64,000 nucleotides of DNA from Trichostrongylus colubriformis (GCA_963978905.1 OZ022258.1:49832591-49896590); one strand, 5' to 3'; counted from the stretch's first letter, positions 24,101-34,733 are shown. The notes: generated by a model from the sequence alone, not told the origin. A program made the numbers and translations.

Positions 24101-25129
24101 GTATGAACGCGGCCTCATTCCACAGTTGACGTCAGTTTAGGCGATTTTGCGATTCCTCGTCGCACGTTTGCACCCAAAGATGCAGCAGTGCAGAATTTCA
24201 ACATCGCAGAATCGCGTGCGAAATTGCGACACAGCAAACGCAATTTGCGAAGCGTAACGTAGGCCCATCAATGTTTTTATGGGGGTGATTTCTTCAAACT
24301 CTTACCTCGAATACTCGACAGTGATCGTCAGCATCGTCGCCTGCACGTTCATCAACCGCATAGTCGGAGGCTTTTTGCGTCCAATTGGAGATCATCTGAA
24401 CATCTATCATTGCCAGCCAGATAGTCTAACAAACTCTTGGATTCGTCTACCTCAGGGTTTTCGGCAATCGGTGCACCACCGCGACAGCACGTAACCTTGT
24501 AGGTACGTGGTAACCATAATGGACCAATAAAGTCGACACCATGCCGTGGCACGTTAACCGATCCAGACGAATCTGTATTTATGAGATGATTTATACGTAA
24601 CTATCCGTAATAGCATTCTCTATAGTACGATACATCAAATTCTAAGGATAATTATTGAAAGTAAAGCAGTACTAATCACAGAGACAAGTTTATAGCACCT
24701 CTTTTGTCTTATCTACAGTGATCAAAAAGCAATTTTTCAATTACATCATCATCGCATTGATTCACAAATTCTATCTCACTCTAAGCATTTTTCTCGTATG
24801 TTCCCAATCTTGCTCTTGTAAATTTCAAGTTTGGCTCCGGATAGGTGTAGAAGGCTCTTGAGGCTTCAGCCCCATGGGTATAAGAGTGCGCAAAGCCACG
24901 GATCGGTTGAAAAATAAGACCAGCTCAACTTCGAGCCATCCACAAACTTGGCACCTGTTCGCAAGACACGGACATCGATGAAGACGGTCACGCCGCGAGC
25001 TCAGATACACCCCGATTCCACCACCTGCAGATTGGAGAAGGCGATCGGCTGTTCCCGTTGCACCAATGTTTCTCGCGTGTATTCTATGGCTTCCCGGAAA
25101 GTTCTGTCCCGATGGACCTCTTGCAGTGG
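18199..25129 (-). CDS. EGF-repeat single-pass membrane protein with PPxY-type tail (partial 5')
   Basis: Exons, 5' to 3': 25129-25009 and 24954-24900 (moderate support), 24572-24451, 24395-24306, 23835-23740 (borders uncertain), 23683-23530, 23090-23010, 22944-22832, 22099-21995, 21917-21749, 20171-20102, 18385-18199. From 23683 on all splice phases agree. Cys-rich exons carry EGF modules, e.g. CRKLAPCQNNG...CACSEPYFGEFC and CLNGG...CTCPPTFVGYHC. Exon 22099-21995 encodes one membrane span (VFSLVMIIVLVVSMYLL) followed by basic residues. The roughly 140-residue tail holds PPPYVLHTY and LPPLPSYEDAT, motifs of the kind bound by WW domains (known for Nedd4-type ligases; inference here). Likely a cell-surface receptor or ligand. 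The family member was not recognised. The join between 24900 and 24572 and the true start remain open. Confidence 0.82.
18516..19544. mobile_element. Palindromic TIR element in the last intron of the EGF gene
   Basis: Ends TTGGGTCATTCCATAAGTA, flanked by TA. Arms of roughly 250 bp (18516 to about 18795 and about 19265-19544) are diverged reverse complements, with an unrelated centre of about 470 bp. Ends and target fit mariner-like elements. No intact transposase motif was recognised. Confidence 0.75.
20320..21065. mobile_element. TIR element with CAGGGG ends in an EGF-gene intron
   Basis: The left end (CAGGGGTGCCAAAAAAAG) and the right end (reverse complement CAGGGGGCCAAAAAAAGG) form terminal inverted repeats of about 28 bp around about 700 bp of non-coding DNA. 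CAGGGG ends recall hAT elements, but no 8-bp target duplication was found, so the superfamily is open. Confidence 0.6.
22407..22686. mobile_element. MITE with inverted ends in an EGF-gene intron
   Basis: Ends GTGAGGCTACTTACGCCA and its reverse complement are about 26-bp inverted repeats. The interior resembles the 'CTGCCTCGTTGCCTG' MITE family. The terminal repeat itself contains a GTAAGTAG motif in both orientations, which can mimic a splice donor. Confidence 0.7.
23259..23391. mobile_element. 133-bp palindromic MITE with CAGTCC ends in an EGF-gene intron
   Basis: Left CAGTCCTTTTCCCGGCGGCT and right (reverse complement) CAGTCCAGTTCCCGACGGCT are near-identical, flanked by TA. Almost the whole element folds back. 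The size and TA target suggest a Tc1/mariner-mobilised MITE. Confidence 0.75.
23985..24256. repeat. Two MITE copies side by side in an EGF-gene intron
   Basis: 23985-24115 belongs to the 'CTGCCTCGTTGCCTG' family and ends at 'cagagtatgaacgcggcct'. It is followed by a 'GCGATTTTGCG' family copy (24121-24256). Both are diverged and partial. Confidence 0.6.
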
Positions 25130-25157
25130 CTATAGAACAGAATTATGGACCAACGTA

Positions 25158-25841
25158 TTAGGTCTATGCGGAATAAATGACCAAAACGGACTACTTTTTT
25201 CAAAACGCCATAACTTCGCTCGGACACAACTTTATTTGTCGAAATAAAAACCATTCGAATCTACACAACCTTGCCAACGATTTGGTAAAGAAAATATGCA
25301 ATCATGATAAAATTCTGGATTGCGAAAATTAATAAAGTCAACGATGGCATTTTCAACATGCATCGTTTCGGCGAAATCCTTCTGACCCAGGTTTGCATCG
25401 GGAACCGGAAAAAAGTGGTAACGTCAGAGATAGGTCTAAGGAATAAGGGGGTGAGGGAGAGTCTCGATCAGTTTCTGCCGGGTGACTTGCGAACTGTGGG
25501 GTTTTGCGTTGTTTTGCGCACCCAGTAAAAAAATGATGCAGTTAGGCATCGAGCCTCTCCCTCACCCCCCCCCTTATTCCCCAGACCTATCCCTGACGGA
25601 TTACCACTTTTTCCGGGTTCCCGATGCAAACCTGCGGCAGAAAAATTATGCACGGTAAAAATGCCATTCTTGACTTTATTGATTCTCGCAATCCAGAATT
25701 TGATCGTGATGGTATATTTTCCTTACCAGATCGTTGGCAAAATTCTGTAGATTCGAATGGTTTTTATTTCGACAAATAAAGTTGTGTCTGAGCGAAGTTA
25801 TGGCCAATTACGTTTCGGCCATTTATTCTGCATAGACCTAA
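25158..25841. mobile_element. Palindromic mariner element made of two 3' ends (second family)
   Basis: A 684-bp element with ends TTAGGTCTATGCGGAATAAA, flanked by TA. The right arm (+ strand, about 25570-25790) reads a mariner C-terminus: PDLSLTDYHFF, then DRWQNSVDSNG, then a stop. The left arm reads the same part on the minus strand (about 25450-25230) with differences. The arms meet near 25510. The N-terminal half and first catalytic Asp region are absent. Its ends differ from those of the 14933-16123 element, so it is a separate family with the same architecture. Confidence 0.85.
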
Positions 25842-27432
25842 TAATACGGTACAAAAACTGGTATCCGATTTCCATTCTACATCGAAGTTTTGTAGGAAAG
25901 TTCCCATTCCCACTTCCATAAAACCACATATAACCACAATAGGGGCTGCATTTGTTTCAATTCTATCCACCTACCGTTTAATGGCAGAATGCTACTCATC
26001 TTTCTCGCAATATTACATGGAGTCTCATCGACCGCATAAATTCATCCATGTTTACAACCCTTTTATAATTGGAATAGTTTCCAGTCTTTCCTCAGCATTG
26101 TTTGGCGCTTGAACCATTGAGAACTCGTCAGGTTCGCAAACCTAGCAACAAAATTGACCCAAGGCGACTTTTATCGATCACTTTAACGATGCGAGTATCA
26201 TATTATTCCCCAGCATTTCTTGTCATTAATCGCCTTTACTGACTGGTTTTCCAGACGGCGTTAAAAACCGTCGATCGCCCGATGCGATGGACAAACGAGC
26301 CCGCAGATAACTGGAATTATGACAGACTGCAACAACCAGTAGTAACAAGTATCACTGTCATAAACTGGACGGCGATCCCGCGCACGCTCCGCGTGCCCTA
26401 TGAGATATGATCGATAGCGTTTCACTCTCTGTTGGGAAGGATGATAGAAGGGAGACTTATAAGGCAGTGGTCGGGGTAGTTCGAGTCAAATCTGGAAAGT
26501 TTATCGAATATGAAAGTCGAAGAGCATAGTAGCAAGAAAATGAATAAAACGAATGAAACGACTAGTTAATAAGTCCCATCTTCCCCGTTTATTCCGGAAA
26601 GGGGCGGACGTAGTCAAGGGAAGGGGTGTGCCATGTTAAACAGGAGGCAACTCCTCTACAACCCCTTGTCTCCTCCTGAAGTCGGAGACACTCTTTTCAT
26701 AAGGAATTCCGCCACAGTTAGTTTTTGTAAAGCTCTACCTTACATTTGAATCACACTGACTTTAAAAGTCCCCATTAACCCTATTACTGTCTTTAAGGCA
26801 ATGAGGAGTAGGTAAGAGAGTGTGGTGTAGGTACGGGCAAGCGAGTAAGATACAGATTCAAACACCAGTTTCAGATTTTTGTTATTTTTTGATTTTCATT
26901 ACTTTTGATAGAAACGTTCTCGTGCTAGTGTTGTTGATCCATTGTACTTGAATGATTATTCCGATTGGTAATTTCGAGGGGAAAACTATTGTTTGTATTA
27001 ATGTACTACTATTTACTATGTGCTAGCGTACTACTATTGTACTAATGCAATAGCTTAACGTCAAGACAAAATAAACAAAAAAAGCCGATGTAAACAAATA
27101 GGTTTATAAGACTAGTGCAAGTAAAATAGAAAAGAAGTAAAAAACAGAAGTATATTATAAACCTAACAAAATGTTGATTCAGTACTCACCATGGTCTGCG
27201 ATCGCATTATGGCATAGGTGTCCTATATGTAGTAGTAGTAGTAGTAATGATGCGTATCGCATAATAGTAATGTTGTAGGCGTCATACGTGATTCATAGGG
27301 AAAGTACTGAAACAGAAGTACTGTGTAAGTACATTGTGTAGGCTCCGAAAATCGGAAATTGAAGAACGGAACACGTACAGAAGAGGCTGAGTTCTGTCAC
27401 AATTTCTTATATCATTTAGGAAACGGAGAAGG
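25842..27432. other. No confident gene; dispersed repeat at 26500-26830
   Basis: Bases about 26500-26830 are a copy of the 'AAAGGGGCGG' family. A minus frame at 25970-25849 (IETNAAPIVVICGF...) looks protein-like and could be an upstream exon of the EGF gene. A minus ATG six codons before a good GTGAGT (27209-27192) could be a first exon. Neither join could be confirmed. Confidence 0.35.
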
Positions 27433-27612
27433 GTAAGACCGCGTTCATACTTTGCTGTGCCGGCGGCAGAGTATGGCTGAATGTCTCTGCGTCTCCGCCT
27501 AAGCCACCCTGTCTCGTTGCCCGCGCCGTCCCTGCACCCCTCGCGTGCCACTCTGCCTCGCTGCCTGTGAACGCAGTCATACCCTTCCCGCGCAAAGTAT
27601 GAATGCGACCTA
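27433..27612. repeat. Palindromic MITE, 'CTGCCTCGTTGCCTG' family
   Basis: Ends 'gaccgcgttcatactttgc' and 'gcaaagtatgaatgcgacct' form inverted repeats. The interior carries 'gtgccactctgcctcgctgcctgtg', as in the 62181-62417 copy. Confidence 0.75.
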
Positions 27613-28195
27613 ACAAGTTGTTGAACGACTGGAATTAGCCACAGAATAACTGATTATACTATTACAGACTAACTGATCGAATAAATGACAGATTAGGAAG
27701 ATGAGTCATAAAAAAGAATAAAAGACCATGAAGTAAGTAGGAAAAAGGGACAATTGAATAGAAGAATAATAGGAGGTAGGCACGCATTTTACTTCAAACC
27801 GACTAAAGCTATAGCTGCAATTAAATAGGTGTGGGTACTTGGTCAAAGGCCAGTGCTATCCTCCAGACGATCAGAGGTTATGCAGTGAATAGTTGCAATT
27901 GAATGATGTCGCAACGAAATTGACTGTGTAGCGCTGCAAGAATGGCCACTCGTTAACCGCATTATGTCCCACCAAAACGAATTTCCCTCAATCTCTGTAG
28001 TGTTCCACGGTAAATGTGGTTATGCAGGGTACTGGAATTTCGTTTCCAGTTTTCCCATGGTTGATACATTTTCTATTGCCTGCTCACCGGCCTTTACCAC
28101 GAAAAAGGGTCAATGAGAAGAGCTGATATAATGTAGATGAAAAGAGTAGGAGTAACTAAAAGAAATCGTCCGAGGGAATTAAGTTCCCCTGTGAC

Positions 28196-28700
28196 CCACA
28201 TACTAAGGGGTAGAGCTCCTCAAAGTGACGGTCGACGAGGTGGAGCGCCCGAGTGGGTTTGGACGCTAGAGGGCTGAGGAGCGAAGAGAAGTCAGTCACG
28301 TGGTCAGGGACGCAGAGTGAGAAGCAAACTAAGATTGTGTGCAGAAATTTGAAGTGTGCTGAAATGGCCCCTGACGGCTGTTCAAATTCGTGGTGGGAAA
28401 TGTGAAAGAATTCAAACGAGTTCCTCTTTTTCCAGTTTCTTTTTGATTTCTACATTGAAACAAAGAGAACTTTTATTAATTTCCGTGATTTTGTTCATGT
28501 ACTGTATGAAGTAGTGTGGTTTTGAGAATAATTAGAATCATGGCATTTCCTCGGAATTTTCCTCCAATACGAATAAAACCATAAAAAAGCATTTGGTTAT
28601 TTTCGGGAGCGCCACGCATTGCATTTATACTCGAAAAAGGTTTTGACTCCTGCTCTCCGATGTATTCGAGTTCTGAGAGTTGGAAGCAAGTCATTCAGTG
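28196..28700 (+). repeat. Dispersed repeat containing 'GTCAGGGACGCAG'
   Basis: Shares an ordered set of blocks with 48530-48960, 54975-55400 and (reversed) 44300-44840: a 5' part resembling one arm of the TTAA fold-backs, 'gtcagggacgcag(a/t)gtgag', 'tgctcttcttcca'-like and 'gaaacaaag(g/a)gaa' blocks. Non-coding. Confidence 0.6.
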
Positions 28701-29039
28701 CTGAGGAAATCTTTGAAGGGGAAAACGCTGGTAAGCCTTTAAATATTGAAATTCCACAAGAAATCCTTAACAAAGACTGATTTTCAGTGATTTTAGAGGT
28801 AATCCGGTGGTTTCTAAGAAGAAGGAAAGGTCAGAAAGATCACCAATCTACATATAAGCATACTTTGTAACACGTTGCAGCTCCATGGTTATCCATCGAT
28901 AGGATTTTTCAGGTTTTATTTGGAGGCAAAATTTCTATATATCAAGCACTGGTCACGGAAAGGGGATAGGACGGGTCGCATGGGCTGATCAATTTGGAAA
29001 GGTTTTCCAAGGTTTTTCTAAGCTCATGCTTAACCATGA

Positions 29040-29310
29040 TAGAGGTATACTTGGCTTAGCTGACTTATTCAAACCGGTGCTACTCATTACCACTCCATCG
29101 CCCTTCAGCAAAAATTCAGATAACGGTGTTCATGGCCCACTTCCAACGCCGACTGACGCAATGTCTCCACCGAAGCCCGGAGGCGCTACTTTTTGACCGC
29201 GGATTTCGCCACATGTGGTGTTCCTAGACCCCCAGTTTTCATTTGGATGAATCATTTTGAGGTCTTCTCATTGCCCACATTATCCCTACTACTGTTTTTA
29301 ATTAAAAAAA
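29040..29310 (+). repeat. Dispersed repeat, 'AAAGGGGCGG' family, 3' part
   Basis: Similar to the 3' half of the 30490-30830 copy: 'ttttgaggtcttctcattgcccacattatccctactactg'-type end and an 'atttcgccacatgt' block as in 3860-4130. Confidence 0.5.
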
Positions 29311-29565
29311 TGTGATAGGAGCCATGCACACGTGCTTGCCAACATTTGTGTGGCACTTAGTTCTTTTCAGAACATAATTAATTGCAAACACGATAAATTA
29401 GTAGCTAGAGTGAGTAATAATTGGAAGCAATCAATCAATCAATTTGAGTGAAAAACACAAGAAACCTGTCTTCTGCCACAACATAACGCTATAACAATAC
29501 GACGGTTAGCGTACATATGGCGTATGTGCTTTATGAAACAAAGTTCTGGAAGGCGAAGTTTTTAA

Positions 29566-29728
29566 GGCCGCCGTCAGACTTTGCGATATTGCGGTTCTGC
29601 TTTGCGACTATGCGGCATCGCGTTTTCGCACGCGAAGTTGCGGCATTGGATAATCCCCGGGTCAGGGTATCGCGTGCGAAAGTGCGATGCTGCGAAATCG
29701 CAAAATTGCAAAGTCTGACTGCGACCAA
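29566..29728. repeat. 'GCGATTTTGCG' MITE copy
   Basis: Ends 'ggccgccgtcagactttgcg' and 'gcaaagtctgactgcg' form terminal inverted repeats around about 120 bp. Confidence 0.8.
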
Positions 29729-30302
29729 GCACGAGAATACACTTCTTATTTTACAGCCACATCTGAAGGTGACGATGCAGGCGCTTCTTTGATCCCTTTC
29801 CTAAACAGGAATGAATGCCTGCAAGCAAAAAGGTAGTGATGCCATAACTATGCGACCAGCTAGGGCCAGGACTGGGAGTAGAATGGCCATCTGACCAGAC
29901 CGGATTTCATTGTTTTTGATTAGAGGATGATGGAACTGATTAGTGGTGGTGATACAACACGTTTCAAAACCAGTTCCTTTCTAGGTAGATGCCATCAGAG
30001 ATGCCAGCGGCTGATTGAATGCCAGAAAACACGTGGGTAACATGTAGTTATGTGGATGCAGCGCTAAAATGATGCAGCTGCACAGCTGCACTTTTGGAGT
30101 CAATTCTACTGAGAGCGATTGGTGATAAAGTGATAAGCGATAACCAAGCAAGTTCCCAGCTTGGATTACTCCATAGAAAAGGCCCGACAGATCAACATAT
30201 GTCTGCCGGATGCCACAGAATGACTATGCATGGAACGCTCTTTGAAAACCATCTACTGACTACGGTTAGCTGCTGCCACGGTAAGAAAGCGAAGGCCAGG
30301 TT

Positions 30303-30456
30303 AGGCCGCCGTCAGACTTTGCGATTTTGCGATTCTGCGATTTTGCGACGTCTCACTTTTGCACGCGATACTACGACCTTGAGATTGTGCAATGCAGCAA
30401 CGCGCTTGCGGAGCCGCGACACCACAATATCGCGAAATGCAAAGTCTGACAGCGGC
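30303..30456. repeat. 'GCGATTTTGCG' MITE copy, best preserved
   Basis: Begins 'ggccgccgtcagactttgcg' and ends 'tgcaaagtctgacagcggc', a nearly perfect terminal inverted repeat. Total about 154 bp; a good consensus source for the family. Confidence 0.85.
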
Positions 30457-30489
30457 GTCAGAATAGCCCAAAGCCAGTGATAGGAGTAA

Positions 30490-30830
30490 TTCGGCCGAAT
30501 ATGGAAAGATCATCAAATATGAAGGTAGGCGTGCTTAATAGTATGAAAGTGAGGAAAAACGGAATGAAACGGTCAGAAACCCAAAAAATAAGACCTCCTT
30601 CGCGCCGTTTATGCTCAAAAGGGGCGAGGCGATCGGAAGAAAGGGGCTGGGATAAAACAAGTGGAAGCTGCTGAAGAAGGCGGCTCGTATGAGGCCCGAG
30701 GACACCTTTTTCATCGGAATTTTGTCATAAATAGTCTTCTTAGACTTCTAGCTCTCATTTGTCAGGCACAATTTAGGATTTCTCATTACCCACATTACTC
30801 CTATCACTGTCTCAAAATAAAATGATTCTC
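30490..30830 (+). repeat. Dispersed repeat, 'AAAGGGGCGG' family
   Basis: Contains 'ggaatgaaacggtcagaaac', 'aaaaaataagacct', 'aaaaggggcgag', 'gggataaaacaagtggaagc' and 'cattactcctatcactgtc' in order, matching 53500-53790 most closely. Confidence 0.7.
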
Positions 30831-31669
30831 GCCCACAAACTATGTACACATTGGAACGCTCCTGAAATGCAAGAGTTAGAGGATTCAAAGTGTGCTTCGA
30901 AGAACTAATCAATGAGAGTCATACTGAATGAATGGTAAGTCGATGGCGGGCGAATTTGCCACTTTCTATTTGAGCTGACGGCAAATGGAGTGAAGTTTCC
31001 GGTTCCACATTGTTCGACTAATTGGTGGGCGTGATTCAGGTAGTGTTGAGTAAACCGGGTGCCAAGATGCGTGAACCGCTGAGTACCGCTTAAGCGGTCG
31101 ATTAGAGGTGTTTAGAGCTGCACTTAATATGAGAATAAACACGACAAATGAAAAATAAAAACGCCCGCATCCGCATGATCCGAGATAACACGTGGGTCGG
31201 TGGGAAAAAGAGGAGATAAGCCTTATCTGACACCGCTAATCGTAATTGCTTTAAAGTACAAAAAATGCCAAAATCCAGAAGCACGTATAAGGAAGTGGAA
31301 TTACCGAGTCGGCATCGAAAGGAGTGTTTTTTTTTTTGAAATTTTGATTTTATAATCAAATTAGTCATCACTAGAATTGAATCGTCCCAATACTTAAGAG
31401 TGAAACCGGTTTCGAATCGTAATTGCTAGGAACCTGTTCACGGAGCTCCGTGAGTATATTACGGAATCAAAAATAAATTGAATAATGAAAATTTCAACTC
31501 CTACTGAACCTCAGAGACGTACGTATTGCAATCCTCCTCAGCTGATATCTTGATTTTTGCGCTTTTCCTGGCGGGTTATTTGTTGACCAAAAATGCTGCT
31601 TTTTTGTTTACCGAGATCTAGCTCTATTTTCTTTCAGGTTAATTGATGAGTTGTTAATACTCATACACA

Positions 31670-32162
31670 TTAAAGGCATATTTCAGGATTATTGGGATAT
31701 CACATCTCCTGCCGTGGATGGATAGTTCGACCCAAGACACGTAGGCTGTACCTTTACCGAGGTGTGGGGGTCAGTTTCTGGAGCGTGCAGAGCCAAAGAA
31801 TCAGCGCAACAGCTCGGCCCCGCCCACCCCAGCCGGGGGGTCTGCCTTTACCCTTCGACTCTTATCTTCGACATAGGCAGACCAGCTACGTGGTCAAGAT
31901 CTTGAAACTGGCAGTCAGGCAATCGCCTCGTGAAGTGAACCCACTACTGAGTGACCTGACCCCACACTAAGCACCGGAATACTTGCAACACACCCCCGGC
32001 TGGGATGGGCGGGGCCGAGCTGTTGCGCTGACTCTTTGGCTCTGCACGCTCCAGGAACTGACCCCCACGCCTCGGTAAAGGTACAGCCGACGTGTCTTGG
32101 GTCGAACTATCCATCCACGGCAGGAGATGTGATATCCCAATAATCCTGGAATATGCCTTTAA
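31670..32162. mobile_element. Fold-back element with TTAA ends
   Basis: Begins TTAAAGGCATAT and ends ATATGCCTTTAA. Arms of about 170 bp (31670 to about 31845 and about 31990-32162) are nearly perfect reverse complements around a centre of about 150 bp. TTAA at both ends is the piggyBac-type target, but no transposase is present. The minus and plus open frames here are palindrome artefacts. Confidence 0.85.
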
Positions 32163-32920
32163 GTCATTTGTAAATGTAGTTGTTCTATAGGTTTTATCGG
32201 TTTACATTGGTTTGATTATGGTTTTCATTTTAACGTTTATGTCGCTCACAAAAAGCAAAAAAAAGATGAATTATTCGGCGATGAATCCATTACCGAGATA
32301 CGCCATGAATTCTGCTTCTCTTCAGAATCGCAGTAGCATTGAGTTAGGTTTGGACCATGAAATGATTTGCCGGAGCCAGCCGGTGTGTAGTTCAATATTT
32401 CGTTCATCGCAAACATAGATGGTGCCTACTACCGACCTAGAATTCAAGGCCTAGGTGCCAATGGTCGGGAATTTGTTCCAGGACCTTGCCGGTGAGAGCG
32501 CCGCCACTTGCCATTATACCACTTCCGTCCTTTATGACGAGTTTTATGAATTCTTGTGCATCCTTCATTTTCGTAGTTTGTAGATCCGGTATAAATCCTA
32601 TGCGTCAACCTAATCATCGAGACTGAGTCGCTAGGTTTGGGCTAGCATTTTCATAGAGGAAAGTTAAATAAGGAGAGAAATTAAATGAAGCTGGCACTTT
32701 TTTCAGATTACCCACGAAGGAAATCTTCTGAACAGTCAATTGGAGACAGAAATACTTCGATACCTGCTTCATGGGTTTCCTACACTGCTACATAATAATG
32801 GATGGGTTGAACAGAAAGCTTGAGTGGTTGAATAGCTGACTTATGCCCACAGAGCATTGAGGAAACAGCCACCAACTTCCCTACCACTATTGACTCAAAG
32901 TTACTAGAGAAGGCAGAAAA

Positions 32921-33387
32921 TCAATAACCGATCAATGAATAATGTGGTGGCCAGAATTTTATAGATGAGTGGCTGTAAATGCATGTGAATAGAAAAACAA
33001 CACACGGCGCCCCGGCAAACAATTGATGGACTGACGACGACGACTGGAGCTGTTGAGACGTTGACGGCGCAAACACATGGATTATAGTGCTGAAGAACGT
33101 GTCTAAACATCTAGAACGATTAGCAGAAGGGCTTTTCACCACTCGTTGGGTGTTTTTTGCTCCCCTCGTAGAAAGCTCGTGCCACGCGCTCGGCTTTTCG
33201 TTGCGTAACAGAAGGGCTTGAAAGCATGCGTGGTCAAAACCTGCGGAGCAACTTGAAACATCTCTTCGAAAGAAAATTGGAAAATTTGCGCTAGACATTT
33301 TATGTAATTTATTCCATTTCTTATTTTATTTTCTATTAATTGCTTGTCGAGTTTTGGAGTAACTAATGTTGAAGGAACCACTTTCAC
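32921..33387 (-). CDS. Possible two-exon gene, unknown product
   Basis: A possible protein of 138 residues: exon 33387-33140 starts at an ATG, and exon 33089-32921 ends at a stop. They are joined by a 50-bp GT...TTCAG intron whose phase (2) agrees on both sides. The first exon is AT-rich at its start, then reads FEEMFQVAPQVLTTHAFKPF. The second is Ser/Gln-rich and then hydrophobic (PCVVFLFTCIYS). No family was recognised. Other frames are open too, so the call rests on intron geometry and residue composition. Confidence 0.3.
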
Positions 33388-33667
33388 TTGAAATCAACGA
33401 CAAATCATTTGTGCCTGCTGAATATTTTAGTAACCTTATTTTCACCCTCCATCCGTGAAGAATAGGCATGCAGCTCACCGGCGTTGATTGGCTGTTGTGG
33501 AATAAGCTCGACTTTCATTAAAGATTTCGGCGATATTTGAAACTACGTCCAGCTCTTATTAGGTTGCTGAAATATGGGCAAAAGTCTAGCCTCGGACGGG
33601 ACTCCTGCACCCCATGTTTTTTTGGGGCCTGTTGCTAATCCATTGCACTCCCGAGGCACTTTTTAGC

Positions 33668-34091
33668 CTAAAGGAGTCATCTACGGAAAAATGATTTTTG
33701 TGTGACCATGTTTACGTAGTATTACCCTGGCAAGGGCCACATGCAGAGTTTCACGCGGAAAAGTGAGAAACCGGCTAAGATACAGCTCCCCAAATTCTCG
33801 GCTGGGTGGGCGGAGCCTCCGAGTAAAGACCCCGACCCGTCGTCCGCTGTGTCTGGGAACGGAAAGTGGGACCGTTTGCTTGACTTTCCGTTCCTACAAT
33901 GCGTCTCCGACCGCGGCGGACGACGGGTGGGCACTCGCTCGGAAGCCCCGTCCACCCGGCCGGGACATTGTGGTGCTGTATAGCCTGACTCATATTTTTT
34001 CGCGTGAAACTTTGCATGCGGCACACATTAGGTAAATGCATCATAAATATATGGCTGACAAAGAAACTATTTTTCAGGACGATTCCTTTGA
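33668..34091. mobile_element. Fold-back element, 'AAAGGAATCGTCCACGG' family
   Basis: Third, more diverged copy of the family at 50901 and 52441. Ends CTAAAGGAGTCATCTACGGA and, on the right, an inverted counterpart. Arms include 'gagtttcacgcggaaaa' and 'cgcgtgaaactttgca' in opposite orientation, around a centre with 'gtgtctgggaacgg'. Confidence 0.75.
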
Positions 34092-34682
34092 CTCAGCCAC
34101 CCCCGAGATGCAAGAGTCATATGGGCTTTTGCCTTCTACTAATCCGAAATCCATCGAAATACAGGATGGCTGAAATGTATAGCACACCATTTCTGAACGT
34201 AAATTTCAAAGCAGGGATTGATAAATAAACAAAACTGAGGACAAAAAACGACTATGCGATGACCATCTCGCACAAAGTGCTAGAAATGCGATCCTTTTGT
34301 TCACATACAGGCCCACAGACCTTTGAAAGTGTGCCACTGGCACTAGACGTCAAAATCGTTCCACTCCTTCTGAAGCGTCAACTTCAAAGCACCAACAAAG
34401 CGGTATGGCTTTCCTGCAGGCTTGCTCTGCAAGAGTTCTCATTCAGCGTCCCTGTACTGAGGACCAGTTAGGCTCTCAGCATAAGAGAAAGGGAATTCAT
34501 GGGAAAGCATGAAAGATGGTTCGAAAAAGAAGCACCGCGTAAATTAAAACCTAAAGAATAAAAGGATGTGGAAGCTCGCTCTATTTGCAATGGCAGCACA
34601 ACGACTGCCAGAGCAGGTCCGAACACAACATCCACGAATGTGGACGAGTTCTTCGCCGAAGGCATCACCGGTTCTTTCAAAG

Positions 34683-34733
34683 CGATAACACCCGACGGCG
34701 GTTACACCTAGGGACCGCCGTCGGGTGTTATCG
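34683..34733. other. 20-bp perfect hairpin with repeated loop
   Basis: 34683-34702 and 34714-34733 are perfect reverse complements around an 11-nt loop (tacacctaggg). The loop with its flanks (ggttacacctaggga) is repeated directly after the hairpin at 34733-34747. GC-rich stem in an otherwise plain region. Confidence 0.9.

Noticed and set aside
25001..25003. In-frame TGA in the 25.1-24.9 kb coding block, first read as a nonsense mutation or recoding site
   Set aside because: A 54-bp GTATCT...AACAG intron (25008-24955) with matching phases removes it, and its length fits neighbouring introns.
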